From Mesorhizobium sp. WSM2240 (GTDB lineage: Bacteria; Pseudomonadota; Alphaproteobacteria; Rhizobiales; Rhizobiaceae), in NCBI RefSeq assembly GCF_040438645.1, contig NZ_CP159253.1, positions 1-64,000 of the forward strand: a DNA stretch of 64,000 nt, written 5' to 3'. Positions 47,763-56,123 of this stretch are shown here, piece by piece. The notes below the pieces were generated by a model. The model did no database searches. It was not told where the DNA came from and saw nothing but the letters and a program-made list of their open reading frames with translations. The position numbers were made by a program, and so were the translations under genes. The first letter of the stretch is position 1. Every line of letters begins with the position of its first letter.

Positions 47763-48838
47763 GCCGCATGCTCCGAATTGGCGGGGCGGGCGGAAACGGC
47801 TTCGACCTGTGTTTCGTGACCGCTCTCGGCCGCTCGGCGGATCGCGTCGATGGTGGCAAGGTTTTTCGCCGCTTCGATGCCCGACACCAGAGGCTCGGCG
47901 CGGCCAGCGATCACCGCGCCGAAATGCCTTATCTGCGCTCCGTAAGGATCTTCCGGCTCGATGGCGAGGGTCTGCCGGTCGAGCGTTTGCGTCCAGCTCT
48001 TCTCGCCCTTATGCGACCAATATGTCAGATCGGGCAGCGACAGCCCGCCGTCCGATCCGGCAAAGAAATGCGACTGCACGGGATGCGCCGGAAAGCGCTC
48101 TATGTTTTCGCCGGCTGAAAGATCCCAAGCCCAGGGCCCGACCGCGGCATCCGAGACCGTCAGCGACGCCAGCCCGCCATTTTCGAAGCGGAGAATGGCT
48201 GCTGCTGTGTCCTCGACCTCGAAGCCGCGCACAGCATCGGAACTGATCGCCGAAACCGAGGCGACGTCGCCGAAGAAATGGCGCATCAGGTCGATCTCGT
48301 GGATCAGATTGATGAGCAGCGGCCCGCCGACTCCCGGCTGAAGTCGCCAGGCGGCGTCGAAATAGTTGCCGCCCTTGTAGAGCGAGCAGACCACAGACGC
48401 CATGACGAGACTGCCGATCGCGCCTTCGGAGATCGCCTTTTTCGCCGCTCGGATGATAGGGTTGTGGCGACGGTGATGGCCGACCAGCAGCGGCACGCCG
48501 GTGCGCTCGGCGACTGCGAGCAGAGCGGCTGCTTCGGCGATCGTGTTGGCGATCGGCTTTTCGAGAAGCACCGGCAGGCCGGCTTCGAGCAATTGGGCGG
48601 ATATTGACACGTGCAGTTCGTTGGGCGTCGCCACGATCACGCCATCAACGTCTCCGGCTGCAATCATCGCCTTGACGCTGGCATGGAGCGGCACGCCGCG
48701 GGCTTTGGCAATCTCGTAGGAGTTGGGACCCGGATCAACAATGCCCGTCAGCCGGAAGCCGTCCGTCCGGGCGATCGTTTCCATGTGGGTGATACCGATG
48801 AGGCCAGCTCCCACCAATCCTATGCGAATGTCCGCCAT
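47759..48838 (-). CDS. Gfo/Idh/MocA family NAD(P)-dependent oxidoreductase
   Basis: A 359-residue dehydrogenase with the N-terminal Rossmann motif IRIGLVGAGLIGITHMETI (about 4-22), the family EKPIANTIAEA motif near 95 (Lys of the catalytic EKP) and a C-terminal alpha/beta domain with INLIHEIDLMRHFFGDV near 178. Members oxidise hydroxyls of sugars, inositols and related cyclitols. It is the first gene of the minus-strand operon. Substrate unknown. Confidence 0.88.
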   Translation of the reverse strand: MADIRIGLVGAGLIGITHMETIARTDGFRLTGIVDPGPNSYEIAKARGVPLHASVKAMIAAGDVDGVIVATPNELHVSISAQLLEAGLPVLLEKPIANTIAEAAALLAVAERTGVPLLVGHHRRHNPIIRAAKKAISEGAIGSLVMASVVCSLYKGGNYFDAAWRLQPGVGGPLLINLIHEIDLMRHFFGDVASVSAISSDAVRGFEVEDTAAAILRFENGGLASLTVSDAAVGPWAWDLSAGENIERFPAHPVQSHFFAGSDGGLSLPDLTYWSHKGEKSWTQTLDRQTLAIEPEDPYGAQIRHFGAVIAGRAEPLVSGIEAAKNLATIDAIRRAAESGHETQVEAVSARPANSEHAA

Positions 48839-48906
48839 TGCTCCATCTTCTCAACGGTGGTCGGCACCGAGCGCCGAGATGCACTTCTCTACGCCAAGTG
48901 CCTAGA

Positions 48907-48945
48907 AATTGGAAGGATATTTAATTCTTGAATGCCATTCCAATT
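48907..48945. promoter_or_regulatory. Candidate IclR operator in the divergent promoter region
   Basis: The 186-base gap between the Gfo/Idh operon and the flavoprotein operon contains 8-base mirrored arms AATTGGAA (48907-48914) and TTCCAATT (48938-48945). A compact palindrome GAATG-C-CATTC lies inside (48930-48940). The stretch is AT-rich against its surroundings. IclR-type operators often carry GGAA/TTCC half-sites, so this is a fair candidate site for the neighbouring IclR regulator. It lies 80 bases before the flavoprotein start. Confidence 0.5.
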
Positions 48946-49024
48946 CTGCTATGAAAACCCTCTTTCACGTCGCAGACCAGCCTTGGGATTATGGGGGCTG
49001 GGAGGTTTCGTTCGGGGCCATTCG

Positions 49025-50749
49025 ATGAGCAAAGCATCAACCGTTCTGGCAGGCATTCCGGATGGCGCGCGCTACGACGTGGCGGTGCTTGGCGCGGGGG
49101 CCGCCGGCATGGCGGCGGCGCTCTACGCCGCGCTCGAAGGAAGGCGCGTCATCCTGATCGAGCGCACCGAATATGTCGGCGGCACTTCGGCCTTTTCGGC
49201 AGCGACCACCTGGGTCCCCAACACACATCATTCCAAGGCGATCAGCGCGGACGACAGTTTTGAGAAGGCGAGCGGTTACCTCGACCGGGCCGTTGGCAAC
49301 CGCTCCTCCAAAGCGATCCGCGACGCTTTCCTGAAAGCCGGTCCCGACGCGATCCGCATCATTGAGGAAGGCGCGGGCGTGAAATTCCGGCCGCGACCAT
49401 TTCATCCCGATTATCTGTCCGAACTGGAGGGATCAACCTCGTTCGGGCGGGCGCTCGAGCCCCTGCCTTTCTCCGCAAAGGATCTCGGCAGCGATCTCGA
49501 CCTGATCCGGCCGCCGATCCCGGAATTCACCATTCTGGGCGGCCTGATGGTCGACCGCGACGACATCGCCAATCTGCTGGCGATGACGAAGTCGCTCAAG
49601 GCGGCGCGCTATTCGGCCAAGCTCATCGGCAGTTACTTCCTCGACCGGCTCAGCCATTCGCGCGGCACGCGGTTGGTGATGGGAAATGCGCTGATCGGGC
49701 GAATGCTGGAGGCGGCGCGCCGGCTCGACGTCGAGATCGCAGTGAACGCCCGCGTCACCGAGATCAACGAGACCGAAGGTCGGGTGACGGGCATTGTCGC
49801 CGTCCAGGACGGCGTGGCCCGGCGGCTTTCGGTCAGAGGCGGCGTGGTGCTGGCGAGCGGCGGTTTCGCGAGACATCCGGAGCTCAGGCAGAAATATTTG
49901 CCGAAGCCGGTTCCGGAACACAGTCCCTCGGCGCCCGGCCACACCGGCGAACTGCACGATCTGGCGTTGAAGCTCGGCGCGCATCACGGCGAGGGCGCAC
50001 AGCAGAACTGCTTCTGGGCGCCGGTTTCCGTGCGCAAGCGCGCCGACGGCACGATCGCCGTTTTCCCGCATTTCGTCTTCGACCGCTCGAAGCCGGGCAT
50101 CATAACGGTCGGGCGCGATGGGAAGCGCTTCGTCAACGAAAGCACGTCCTATCATCTCTTCGTCAGCGCGATGTTCACCGCCAACAGGGACGGTTCGACC
50201 ATCCCGGCCTACCTGATCGCGGATAATGTGGGCCTGAAGAAATACGGGCTGGGCATGGTCCGGCCTGGCGGCAAGGGACTAAAACCTTTCCTCGCCGACG
50301 GCTATCTGACCAAGGCCGATACGCTTGCCGAGTTGGCGCAAAATTTCGGCATCGACGCCGGAGGATTGGCGGCATCTGTCGCATCGATGAACGAATATGC
50401 CCGGACCGGCGTCGATTCCGATTTCAGGCGCGGCACGACGATCTACGAGCGCGCCAACGGCGACCCCACTCACGGCCCCAATCCGACGCTCGGGCCGATC
50501 GGGGCGGCGCCCTTCTACGCGGTGAAGCTCTACCCCGGCGACATAGGCTCGGCGATGGGGCTGGTGACCGACGAGAATGCGCGCGTACTGCGCAGGGACG
50601 GTACGCCGATCGACGGACTTTACGCGATCGGCAACGACATGCACTCGATCATGGGTGGAACCTATCCCGGCCCCGGCATCACCATCGGGCCGGGCATCAC
50701 TTTCGGCTACATCGCCGCCACGCACGCCTCGCGCCGGGCGGCAGGCTGA
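49025..50749 (+). CDS. FAD-dependent dehydrogenase, KstD/fumarate-reductase-like (B)
   Basis: A 574-residue flavoprotein with DVAVLGAGAAGMAAALYAAL (about 16-35), ERTEYVGGTSAFSAATTWVP near 44-63 and the C-terminal IGNDMHSIMGGTYPGPGITIGPGITFGY block. It is clearly paralogous to the gene at 45181 but well diverged, suggesting two successive dehydrogenations or two isomers. ATG 49025 (MSKASTVLAGIPDG) is favoured over an open extension that has no homology. It leads the plus-strand operon; the epimerase-like gene starts within its stop codon. Confidence 0.85.
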   Translation: MSKASTVLAGIPDGARYDVAVLGAGAAGMAAALYAALEGRRVILIERTEYVGGTSAFSAATTWVPNTHHSKAISADDSFEKASGYLDRAVGNRSSKAIRDAFLKAGPDAIRIIEEGAGVKFRPRPFHPDYLSELEGSTSFGRALEPLPFSAKDLGSDLDLIRPPIPEFTILGGLMVDRDDIANLLAMTKSLKAARYSAKLIGSYFLDRLSHSRGTRLVMGNALIGRMLEAARRLDVEIAVNARVTEINETEGRVTGIVAVQDGVARRLSVRGGVVLASGGFARHPELRQKYLPKPVPEHSPSAPGHTGELHDLALKLGAHHGEGAQQNCFWAPVSVRKRADGTIAVFPHFVFDRSKPGIITVGRDGKRFVNESTSYHLFVSAMFTANRDGSTIPAYLIADNVGLKKYGLGMVRPGGKGLKPFLADGYLTKADTLAELAQNFGIDAGGLAASVASMNEYARTGVDSDFRRGTTIYERANGDPTHGPNPTLGPIGAAPFYAVKLYPGDIGSAMGLVTDENARVLRRDGTPIDGLYAIGNDMHSIMGGTYPGPGITIGPGITFGYIAATHASRRAAG

Positions 50750-51648
50750 TGCGGGTTCTGGTAACAGGCGGCTGCGGATTCCTGGGAGGGTGGGTGGTGC
50801 GCGCGCTGGTCCGACGCGGGCATGAGGTGCGCATCCTCGACGCGAGGCCGGATACAGCCCATCTCGACTTCGTCGAGCCTGGCCTATCGAGCCAAGTCGA
50901 GATCCGCGCCGGCGACGTGACCGCAAAGGACGAGGTGATGCGGGCAGCGGAGGGCTGCGGCAGCGCCGTCCACCTTGCTGGCATCATGACCGTCGACTGC
51001 CGCCGCGATCCCCTGCGCGCGGCGAACATCAATCTGATCGGCAGCCTCAATCTGTTCGAGGCTGCGCTGGCGACCGGCATCCGGCAGGTCGCCTATGTCA
51101 GCACGGCCGGCATCTTTGGACCCGACGACGGACGCAATCCCCGGCCGATGACGCATTACGGCGCGCTGAAGCTCGCGGTCGAGGGTTGTGCTCGCGCCTA
51201 TTTCGTCGATCACGGACTGCGCAGCGTCGGCTTCCGGCCCTACATCATCTATGGGCCGGGCGAAGGTTCGGGCATCAGCGCCGGACCGAGCATCGCCTGC
51301 CGGGCAGCGCAGCGGGGCGAGGCCGCCGAGATCAGGTTCACGGGCCGGGTCGGCATGGTCCATGTCGAGGACGTGGCCGAAGCCTTCGCCGTTGCCGTCG
51401 AGACCGAACTGGACGGCGCCGAAGCGCACAATCTCGTCGGCGAGGTGGCGACGATCGACGCATTCGTGGAGGAACTCGGGCGTCAAGTTCCCGGCGCCCG
51501 CATCACTGCGTCCGGAGCGCCGCTTCTCATTGCGTCCGATCTCGAAATCGCGCCGCAACCGGCCTGGCTGGCCGCGCTGCCCACGACGAGCGTCGCTGAA
51601 GGGATCGCGCGCACGCTTGCGCACTATGCAGAAGGACGCCCGACATGA
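50749..51648 (+). CDS. NAD-dependent epimerase/dehydratase (extended SDR)
   Basis: A 299-residue extended short-chain dehydrogenase with the nucleotide motif VTGGCGFLGGWVVRALVRRG (about 4-23) and the catalytic Tyr and Lys in HYGALKLAVEG near 138-142. MTVDCRRDP and VSTAGIFGPDDG give the usual dinucleotide and serine/threonine positions. It may oxidise or epimerise a secondary alcohol rather than a nucleotide sugar, given the catabolic context. The ATG overlaps the flavoprotein stop by one base. Confidence 0.85.
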   Translation: MRVLVTGGCGFLGGWVVRALVRRGHEVRILDARPDTAHLDFVEPGLSSQVEIRAGDVTAKDEVMRAAEGCGSAVHLAGIMTVDCRRDPLRAANINLIGSLNLFEAALATGIRQVAYVSTAGIFGPDDGRNPRPMTHYGALKLAVEGCARAYFVDHGLRSVGFRPYIIYGPGEGSGISAGPSIACRAAQRGEAAEIRFTGRVGMVHVEDVAEAFAVAVETELDGAEAHNLVGEVATIDAFVEELGRQVPGARITASGAPLLIASDLEIAPQPAWLAALPTTSVAEGIARTLAHYAEGRPT

Positions 51649-52454
51649 CCCTGAAGCTCGACGGCGAAACCCGGCTGTTCATCATTATCGGCGACCCGAT
51701 CGCCCAGGTGAAGTCGCCGGCCTTCCTGTCCGAGATTCTGGCGCGGCGCGGCGCCAACGCACTGGTCGTGCCGGCGCATGTCAGCACGGCCGACCTGCCG
51801 GCCTTCATGCGCTCGGTGCCGCTGATGCAAAATCTCGACGGCATCGTGGTGACAGTGCCGCACAAATTCGCCGCGCTCGATTATTGCGACCTGCCGACCG
51901 AGCGGGCGGCGTTCGTCGGTTCGGTCAACGTCCTGCGACGGCTTCCGGACGGGCGCTGGGACGGCGACAATCTCGACGGCGTCGGCTACCTCGACGGCAT
52001 CGCCAGGGAAGGCTTCTCGGTTACCGGCAAGTCGGCGCTGCTCGTCGGGGCGGGCGGCGCCGGTTCCGCGATTGCGCTCGAAATATTGGAGCGCGGCGCA
52101 ACGCGGCTCGCCATCCACGACGCCGACGCGGAGCGCTGTGACCGGCTGGTCGCCAGGCTGGCGGGACGCTTCCCCGGCCGCGCGGAAGTCGGGAGCGCGG
52201 ACCCGACGGGCTTCGATCTCGTCGCCAATGCGACGCCGATGGGAATGCAGGAGGGCGACCCTCTGCCGGTCGACACCGCCCGCTTGTCGAAGCATCAGTT
52301 CGTGGCCGATGTCATCACCAGGCCGGCGGTTTCGCCGCTCGTGCAGCATGCACGCGAGTTGGGCTGCGGCACGATGATGGGCGTCGGCATGTTCAACGCG
52401 CAGGCCGAACTGCTTGTCGACCGCATGCTCGGACGGGAGCAGGCCGCGCGCTGA
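51645..52454 (+). CDS. Shikimate dehydrogenase-like (AroE family) oxidoreductase, divergent
   Basis: A 269-residue AroE-fold enzyme. The NAD(P) site is LLVGAGGAGSAIALEILERG near 130-149. The catalytic pair Lys74 (VVTVPHK) and Asp111 (DNLDG) is kept, but substrate-contact motifs differ from true AroE: QVKS replaces SxS near 21-24, VVT replaces NVT at 68-70, NVL replaces NTL at 95-97, NLDG replaces NTDG, and the late tyrosine of DxxYxP is Thr. It is probably a dehydrogenase for a related alicyclic hydroxy acid, not the aromatic-pathway enzyme. ATGA overlap with the epimerase gene. Confidence 0.82.
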   Translation: MTLKLDGETRLFIIIGDPIAQVKSPAFLSEILARRGANALVVPAHVSTADLPAFMRSVPLMQNLDGIVVTVPHKFAALDYCDLPTERAAFVGSVNVLRRLPDGRWDGDNLDGVGYLDGIAREGFSVTGKSALLVGAGGAGSAIALEILERGATRLAIHDADAERCDRLVARLAGRFPGRAEVGSADPTGFDLVANATPMGMQEGDPLPVDTARLSKHQFVADVITRPAVSPLVQHARELGCGTMMGVGMFNAQAELLVDRMLGREQAAR

Positions 52455-52478
52455 CGCACGGCCTGCCGCCTCTCAAGC

Positions 52479-53744
52479 CTACTTGGCCAGTTCGCTCTTG
52501 ATCTTGCCGACCTCCTCGGCGCTGATCTCGCCGACCGTGGTGACTTCGCCGTTCTGGATGCGCCACAGGCGGAACGGACCGGTGATGTCGCCATATTCGT
52601 CGAAGCTGACCGGGCCGATGACGCCTTCATATTTGATCGGCTTGCCTTCCTTGATGAGGCCGAGCGCCTTGGCGAACTCCTCCTTGCCGGCGTGGATCGG
52701 CTCGCCGCCGGGCGTGACCACCTGCGGGATCGCCGCCTTGATTGCGGCGGCATCGCCCTTGCCGGCCTTGGCGACGGCGAGTGCCACGATGGCGCCGGCG
52801 TCGTAGGAGCGGTCAGCGGCCGGCGCGTCCGGCTTGATGCCGCCCGAGAATTCCTCGTAGGCGCTGTTGAAATACTCGGTCGAGGCGGTCGGGCTGGTGC
52901 CCGACGAGGTGCCGTAGGCGTCGTTCAGATACTGCGCGCCGACGGCTTCGATGAATTCCGACGAGTTCATGCCGTCATTGAGCAGGAATTTCTGCGGACC
53001 GCCGCCCGAGATCCAGGCGCGCGCGATGGTCGCCCCGTCGACCGGATAGCTGACGAGGTAAAGCGCTTCCGGCTCGCCGGCCATGGCCGCGCTCGCCTCG
53101 GAAGAGTAGCTCGCCTGCTTCTCATTGTAGGGCGTTACCGACGTGATGGCGCCGCCGAGCTTTTCGTAGGCGGCGGTGAATTCGCGCACCATGTTGACGC
53201 CGAAATCATTGTTGACGTGGATGATGGCGATCTTCTTCAGGCCCTGGTCGAGCGCGTATTTGGCGGCGGCCGTGCCCTGCAGCGCATCCGAAGTGATGGT
53301 GCGGAAGAACACGCCGTTGGTCTTGCCGTCGCGGGCAAGCTGGGTCAGCGTCGGCGAGGACGAGGCGGGGGAAACCTGCACAACGCCGGCCGGAGCGGTG
53401 ACCGAGGTCAGGATCGGGATCGACACTGATGAGATGATGCCGCCGATGATGACCGGCACCTTCTTGATGTTGACGAGCTGCGTCGCCTGATCAACGGCGA
53501 CGGTTCCCTGGCTCTGACTGTCCCGCGTATCTGTGACGAGATTGCAGCCGCCGACGCCGCCGGCCTCGTTGAAGTCGCGGAAGGCCATCTCGACGGACTT
53601 CGCGCCGGCCTGGCCATAGGCGCCGGCCGGGCCGGTCAGTTCCATGACGACGCCGATGGTGATGTCGCAATTCTGCGCGGCCGCAGGCAGGATCGATGCC
53701 CCAAGGCCTGTCATCAGAGTGGTGATAAGAAGCAGTTTCTTCAT
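52479..53744 (-). CDS. Branched-chain amino acid-type ABC transporter substrate-binding protein
   Basis: A 421-residue periplasmic receptor of the LivJ/HAAT type. The signal peptide is about 1-24 (MKKLLLITTLMTGLGASILPAAA). The mature chain starts QNCDITIGVVMELTGPAGAYGQAG, with ligand-site segments VSPASSSPTLTQL near 128 and VNNDFGVNMVREF near 180. It is divergently arranged with the permease and ATPase genes 2.4 kb away and surely serves that transporter. HAAT receptors also bind amides, aromatic acids and polyols, so the ligand is open. Confidence 0.9.
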   Translation of the reverse strand: MKKLLLITTLMTGLGASILPAAAQNCDITIGVVMELTGPAGAYGQAGAKSVEMAFRDFNEAGGVGGCNLVTDTRDSQSQGTVAVDQATQLVNIKKVPVIIGGIISSVSIPILTSVTAPAGVVQVSPASSSPTLTQLARDGKTNGVFFRTITSDALQGTAAAKYALDQGLKKIAIIHVNNDFGVNMVREFTAAYEKLGGAITSVTPYNEKQASYSSEASAAMAGEPEALYLVSYPVDGATIARAWISGGGPQKFLLNDGMNSSEFIEAVGAQYLNDAYGTSSGTSPTASTEYFNSAYEEFSGGIKPDAPAADRSYDAGAIVALAVAKAGKGDAAAIKAAIPQVVTPGGEPIHAGKEEFAKALGLIKEGKPIKYEGVIGPVSFDEYGDITGPFRLWRIQNGEVTTVGEISAEEVGKIKSELAK

Positions 53745-53837
53745 GTCGCATTCCCCTTTTTGTCTGGCCGGCATGGGCGCGGCCACTGGTTCATTCTTGC
53801 TTGCGGTATTCTCGCGCCGTCTCCCGAGGCGCGGCTT

Positions 53838-54905
53838 TCAGGCGGCTCCCTTGTTGAGATTGTATTTCATTATCGAGCCGTGGCGTCCGCCGCGGTCGCG
53901 CTCCAGCTCGTAGACATCGCCGGAGAGTGGGTTAGCCATGGCCAGGACGGCTTCGATCCGGCCATGGTCGTCTTCGGTCAGCGCCAGACTGGAGATCGCC
54001 AGATTGGACTGGAGGTGCGAGCGGTTGCGCGCGCCGACGATGACCCCGGCAACGCCCGGCCGCGAGAGCATGGCTGCGCTCGCCACCGTCGCGATGTCTA
54101 CGCCGTGGCGGTCGGCAATGCCGCGCAGGGTTTTGAGCAGGGTCTGGAAAAGGTCCCAGCCGCCGAAATCGTCGATGATGAGCTTGTATTTGACGAGCGA
54201 GCGGTTTTCGAGCGGCTCGGTTGGCTCGGCGGCGCCGAGCCATTTATCGCCAAGGAAGCCGCCGGCCACCGTGCCGTAGCAGAGGAGCGATACGCCGTGG
54301 CGGGCGGCCTCGGCCGCCATGCGCTTGGCCGGCCGGGCGTCGAGCAGCGAATACTGCACCTGCATGGAGACCAGCGGCACGCCGCCCTCGATCATAGCGA
54401 GCATGTGGTCGGTGTCGAAATTGGTCCCGCCGATCTGGCCAATCTTGCCTTCCCGGCGCAGTTCGCCCAGCCATTGCCCCGCCTCCAGCCAGCGCGGCGC
54501 GTCGTAGTCCCACCAGTGGAACTGAACGAGGTCGAGGCATTCGAGATTGAGCCGGCGCAGCGACTGGTCGATGACGCCTTCGACATAGGCTTTGGTTATG
54601 CGTGGCAGCACGTCCAGATCGGGCACGAATTTGGTGTGGACCCGGATGCGGTCGAGCGCTTCCTGTCCGTGTAGGTCGCGATAGCGAAGACGGAAGCGGC
54701 CGATCAGTTCCTCGACGCCGGTGTAGATGTCGGCGCAGTCGAAGGTGGTGATGCCGGCGTCGGCGAACGCGATCATGTCGGCGATCGGGTCATCGCTGCG
54801 GACGGCGCCGTGCCCGCCGGCGAGTTGCCAGCCGCCGCGAATGACACGCGAGATTTCGTAGCCCGGCGCCAGCTGGATGCGCTGCATGGTTTTCCGGTCA
54901 GTCAT
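53838..54905 (-). CDS. Aldo/keto reductase
   Basis: A 355-residue TIM-barrel NADPH reductase. The catalytic tetrad is visible: Asp and Tyr in TTFDCADIYTGVEEL near 53-60, Lys in VHTKFVPD near 88 and His in LVQFHWW near 125. The cofactor end reads GVIVGARNRSHLQSN near 300. It shares the unusual QFHWW segment and overall pattern with the reductase half of the gene at 59564, so the two are paralogs. ATG 54905 overlaps the TIGR04076 gene by 8 bases. Confidence 0.88.
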   Translation of the reverse strand: MTDRKTMQRIQLAPGYEISRVIRGGWQLAGGHGAVRSDDPIADMIAFADAGITTFDCADIYTGVEELIGRFRLRYRDLHGQEALDRIRVHTKFVPDLDVLPRITKAYVEGVIDQSLRRLNLECLDLVQFHWWDYDAPRWLEAGQWLGELRREGKIGQIGGTNFDTDHMLAMIEGGVPLVSMQVQYSLLDARPAKRMAAEAARHGVSLLCYGTVAGGFLGDKWLGAAEPTEPLENRSLVKYKLIIDDFGGWDLFQTLLKTLRGIADRHGVDIATVASAAMLSRPGVAGVIVGARNRSHLQSNLAISSLALTEDDHGRIEAVLAMANPLSGDVYELERDRGGRHGSIMKYNLNKGAA

Positions 54906-55245
54906 CGAGCGGCACCGCCGTGATCTGGGCATGGCTGAAGCGGCGAAGGCCGAGCCGCGTGATGCGGAAGCGCGACGAGCAGTTTGGGTCGGGGCAGGCC
55001 ACTTCCGCGTCGGTGGTCATCCAGTCGTTCTTGTGGGTCGGCCGCTGCTTTGCGGGGAGCAGCGGCAGGAGCGAAGCCAGCGAATAGATCGAAAACCCCT
55101 GGCCGGGGGGCAGATGCAGCATCTCGCCGCGCAATTCGAAATGGTCGCCGACCTTGGCGCCGCAGTAGATCGCGCCGCCTTCCGGTGCGGTGACCTCGAC
55201 GCGTAAATCGTAGAGCTCGAAGGTATCGTCGCGGGCGTCAGGCAT
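54898..55245 (-). CDS. TIGR04076 family protein
   Basis: A 115-residue protein of the small TIGR04076 family, whose function is not known. The hallmarks are KVGDHFELRGEMLHLPPGQGFSIYSLASLLPLLPAKQR (about 32-69) and a CPDPNCSSRF cysteine pair near 84-93 that could bind a metal or cluster. It is often found next to aldo/keto reductases in bacteria and archaea, as here. It overlaps both neighbours by 8 bases. Confidence 0.82.
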   Translation of the reverse strand: MPDARDDTFELYDLRVEVTAPEGGAIYCGAKVGDHFELRGEMLHLPPGQGFSIYSLASLLPLLPAKQRPTHKNDWMTTDAEVACPDPNCSSRFRITRLGLRRFSHAQITAVPLDD

Positions 55246-55951
55246 AGCTCACCGCCTTTTCCGGCATGTCCTGCTCATCAAGGCGGACACGGATGAGATT
55301 GAAGGAACGGGTGATGTCGTCGGTCAGCGCCTTGATGGAGCCGGCGACGTCGCCGCGTTCCAGCGCTTCGATCAGCGCCCAATGATGATGGGTGGCGGGT
55401 GTGTCGCGGCGCTCGTCATGGATATGGGCGGCGGCGCGCACATAAGGCCCGGACTGCAGCCACAGGCTCTCGACGATCGGGATCAGCACCGCCGAGCCCG
55501 CGGCGCGGTAGATGTAGAAATGGAAGGCGTGGTTGAGTTCCGAGGTGGTCTGCGCCTTGTCCTTTTCATCGCCGCGAAACGCCGTCTCGCATTCGATAGT
55601 GAGTTGCCTCAGCTTTGCGAAATCCTCGCCCGAAAGATTGGGCAGAGCGAGTGCGGTGATCTGCCCCTCGATCAGGCAGCGTGCGCGGGCGAGATCGTCC
55701 AGCCTTTCGCGGGTGATGACGGGCACCCGCACCGAGCGGTTGGGCAGCGCCTCCAGCGCCTGCTCGGAAACCAGCCGGCCGAGCGCCTCGCGCACCGGCA
55801 TGGTGCTGGTCTGCAGCGTCTCCGCCACATCCTGGATGCGCAGCATGTCGCCGGCGTCGAACATGCCATGGATCAGCGAGCGGCGCAGTTCGGCATAGAC
55901 ACGGTCGTGCAGGGTTTCGCGGCCGACCGGGGAGAGCGCCCTGCGGCTCAT
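55238..55951 (-). CDS. GntR family transcriptional regulator (FCD type)
   Basis: A 237-residue regulator with an N-terminal winged helix (LHDRVYAELRRSLIHGMFDAGDMLRIQDVAETLQTSTMPVREALGRL, about 14-60) and an all-helical FCD ligand domain (about 85-225) with metal-type ligands in the LNHAFHFYIYRAA and THHHWALIEALERGD segments. ATG 55951 is chosen; an open extension of 26 codons lacks homology. It is divergent from the ABC transporter operon and probably represses it through the palindrome at 56084-56095. Confidence 0.88.
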   Translation of the reverse strand: MSRRALSPVGRETLHDRVYAELRRSLIHGMFDAGDMLRIQDVAETLQTSTMPVREALGRLVSEQALEALPNRSVRVPVITRERLDDLARARCLIEGQITALALPNLSGEDFAKLRQLTIECETAFRGDEKDKAQTTSELNHAFHFYIYRAAGSAVLIPIVESLWLQSGPYVRAAAHIHDERRDTPATHHHWALIEALERGDVAGSIKALTDDITRSFNLIRVRLDEQDMPEKAVSYA

Positions 55952-56083
55952 GAGAGGAACTCCGCCCGGCCATATTCCACTGCGCGCTGACATTCCCGTT
56001 CGGGCATTGTGACCGCCGTTCGACTTCATGCCGCGGGGCGCGGCCGACCTGATTTTTGTAGTTGCGTTTTGCAGCGATGTAAA

Positions 56084-56095
56084 GTTTGATCAAAC
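56084..56095. promoter_or_regulatory. Palindromic operator candidate before the ABC transporter operon
   Basis: GTTTGATCAAAC is a perfect 12-base palindrome, 28 bases upstream of the first transporter ATG and 132 bases upstream of the GntR start, in the 172-base divergent gap. Its length and symmetry suit the recognition of a GntR/FCD dimer. The position close to the plus-strand start suggests repression of the transporter operon. Confidence 0.6.
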
Positions 56096-56123
56096 ATCAG
56101 CGATCACAATAACGGAAGCCGTG

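Noticed and set aside
48932..49024. Longer N-terminus for the flavoprotein from 48932
   Set aside because: The added residues are not flavoprotein-like and would overlap the candidate operator; ATG 49025 gives the expected start.
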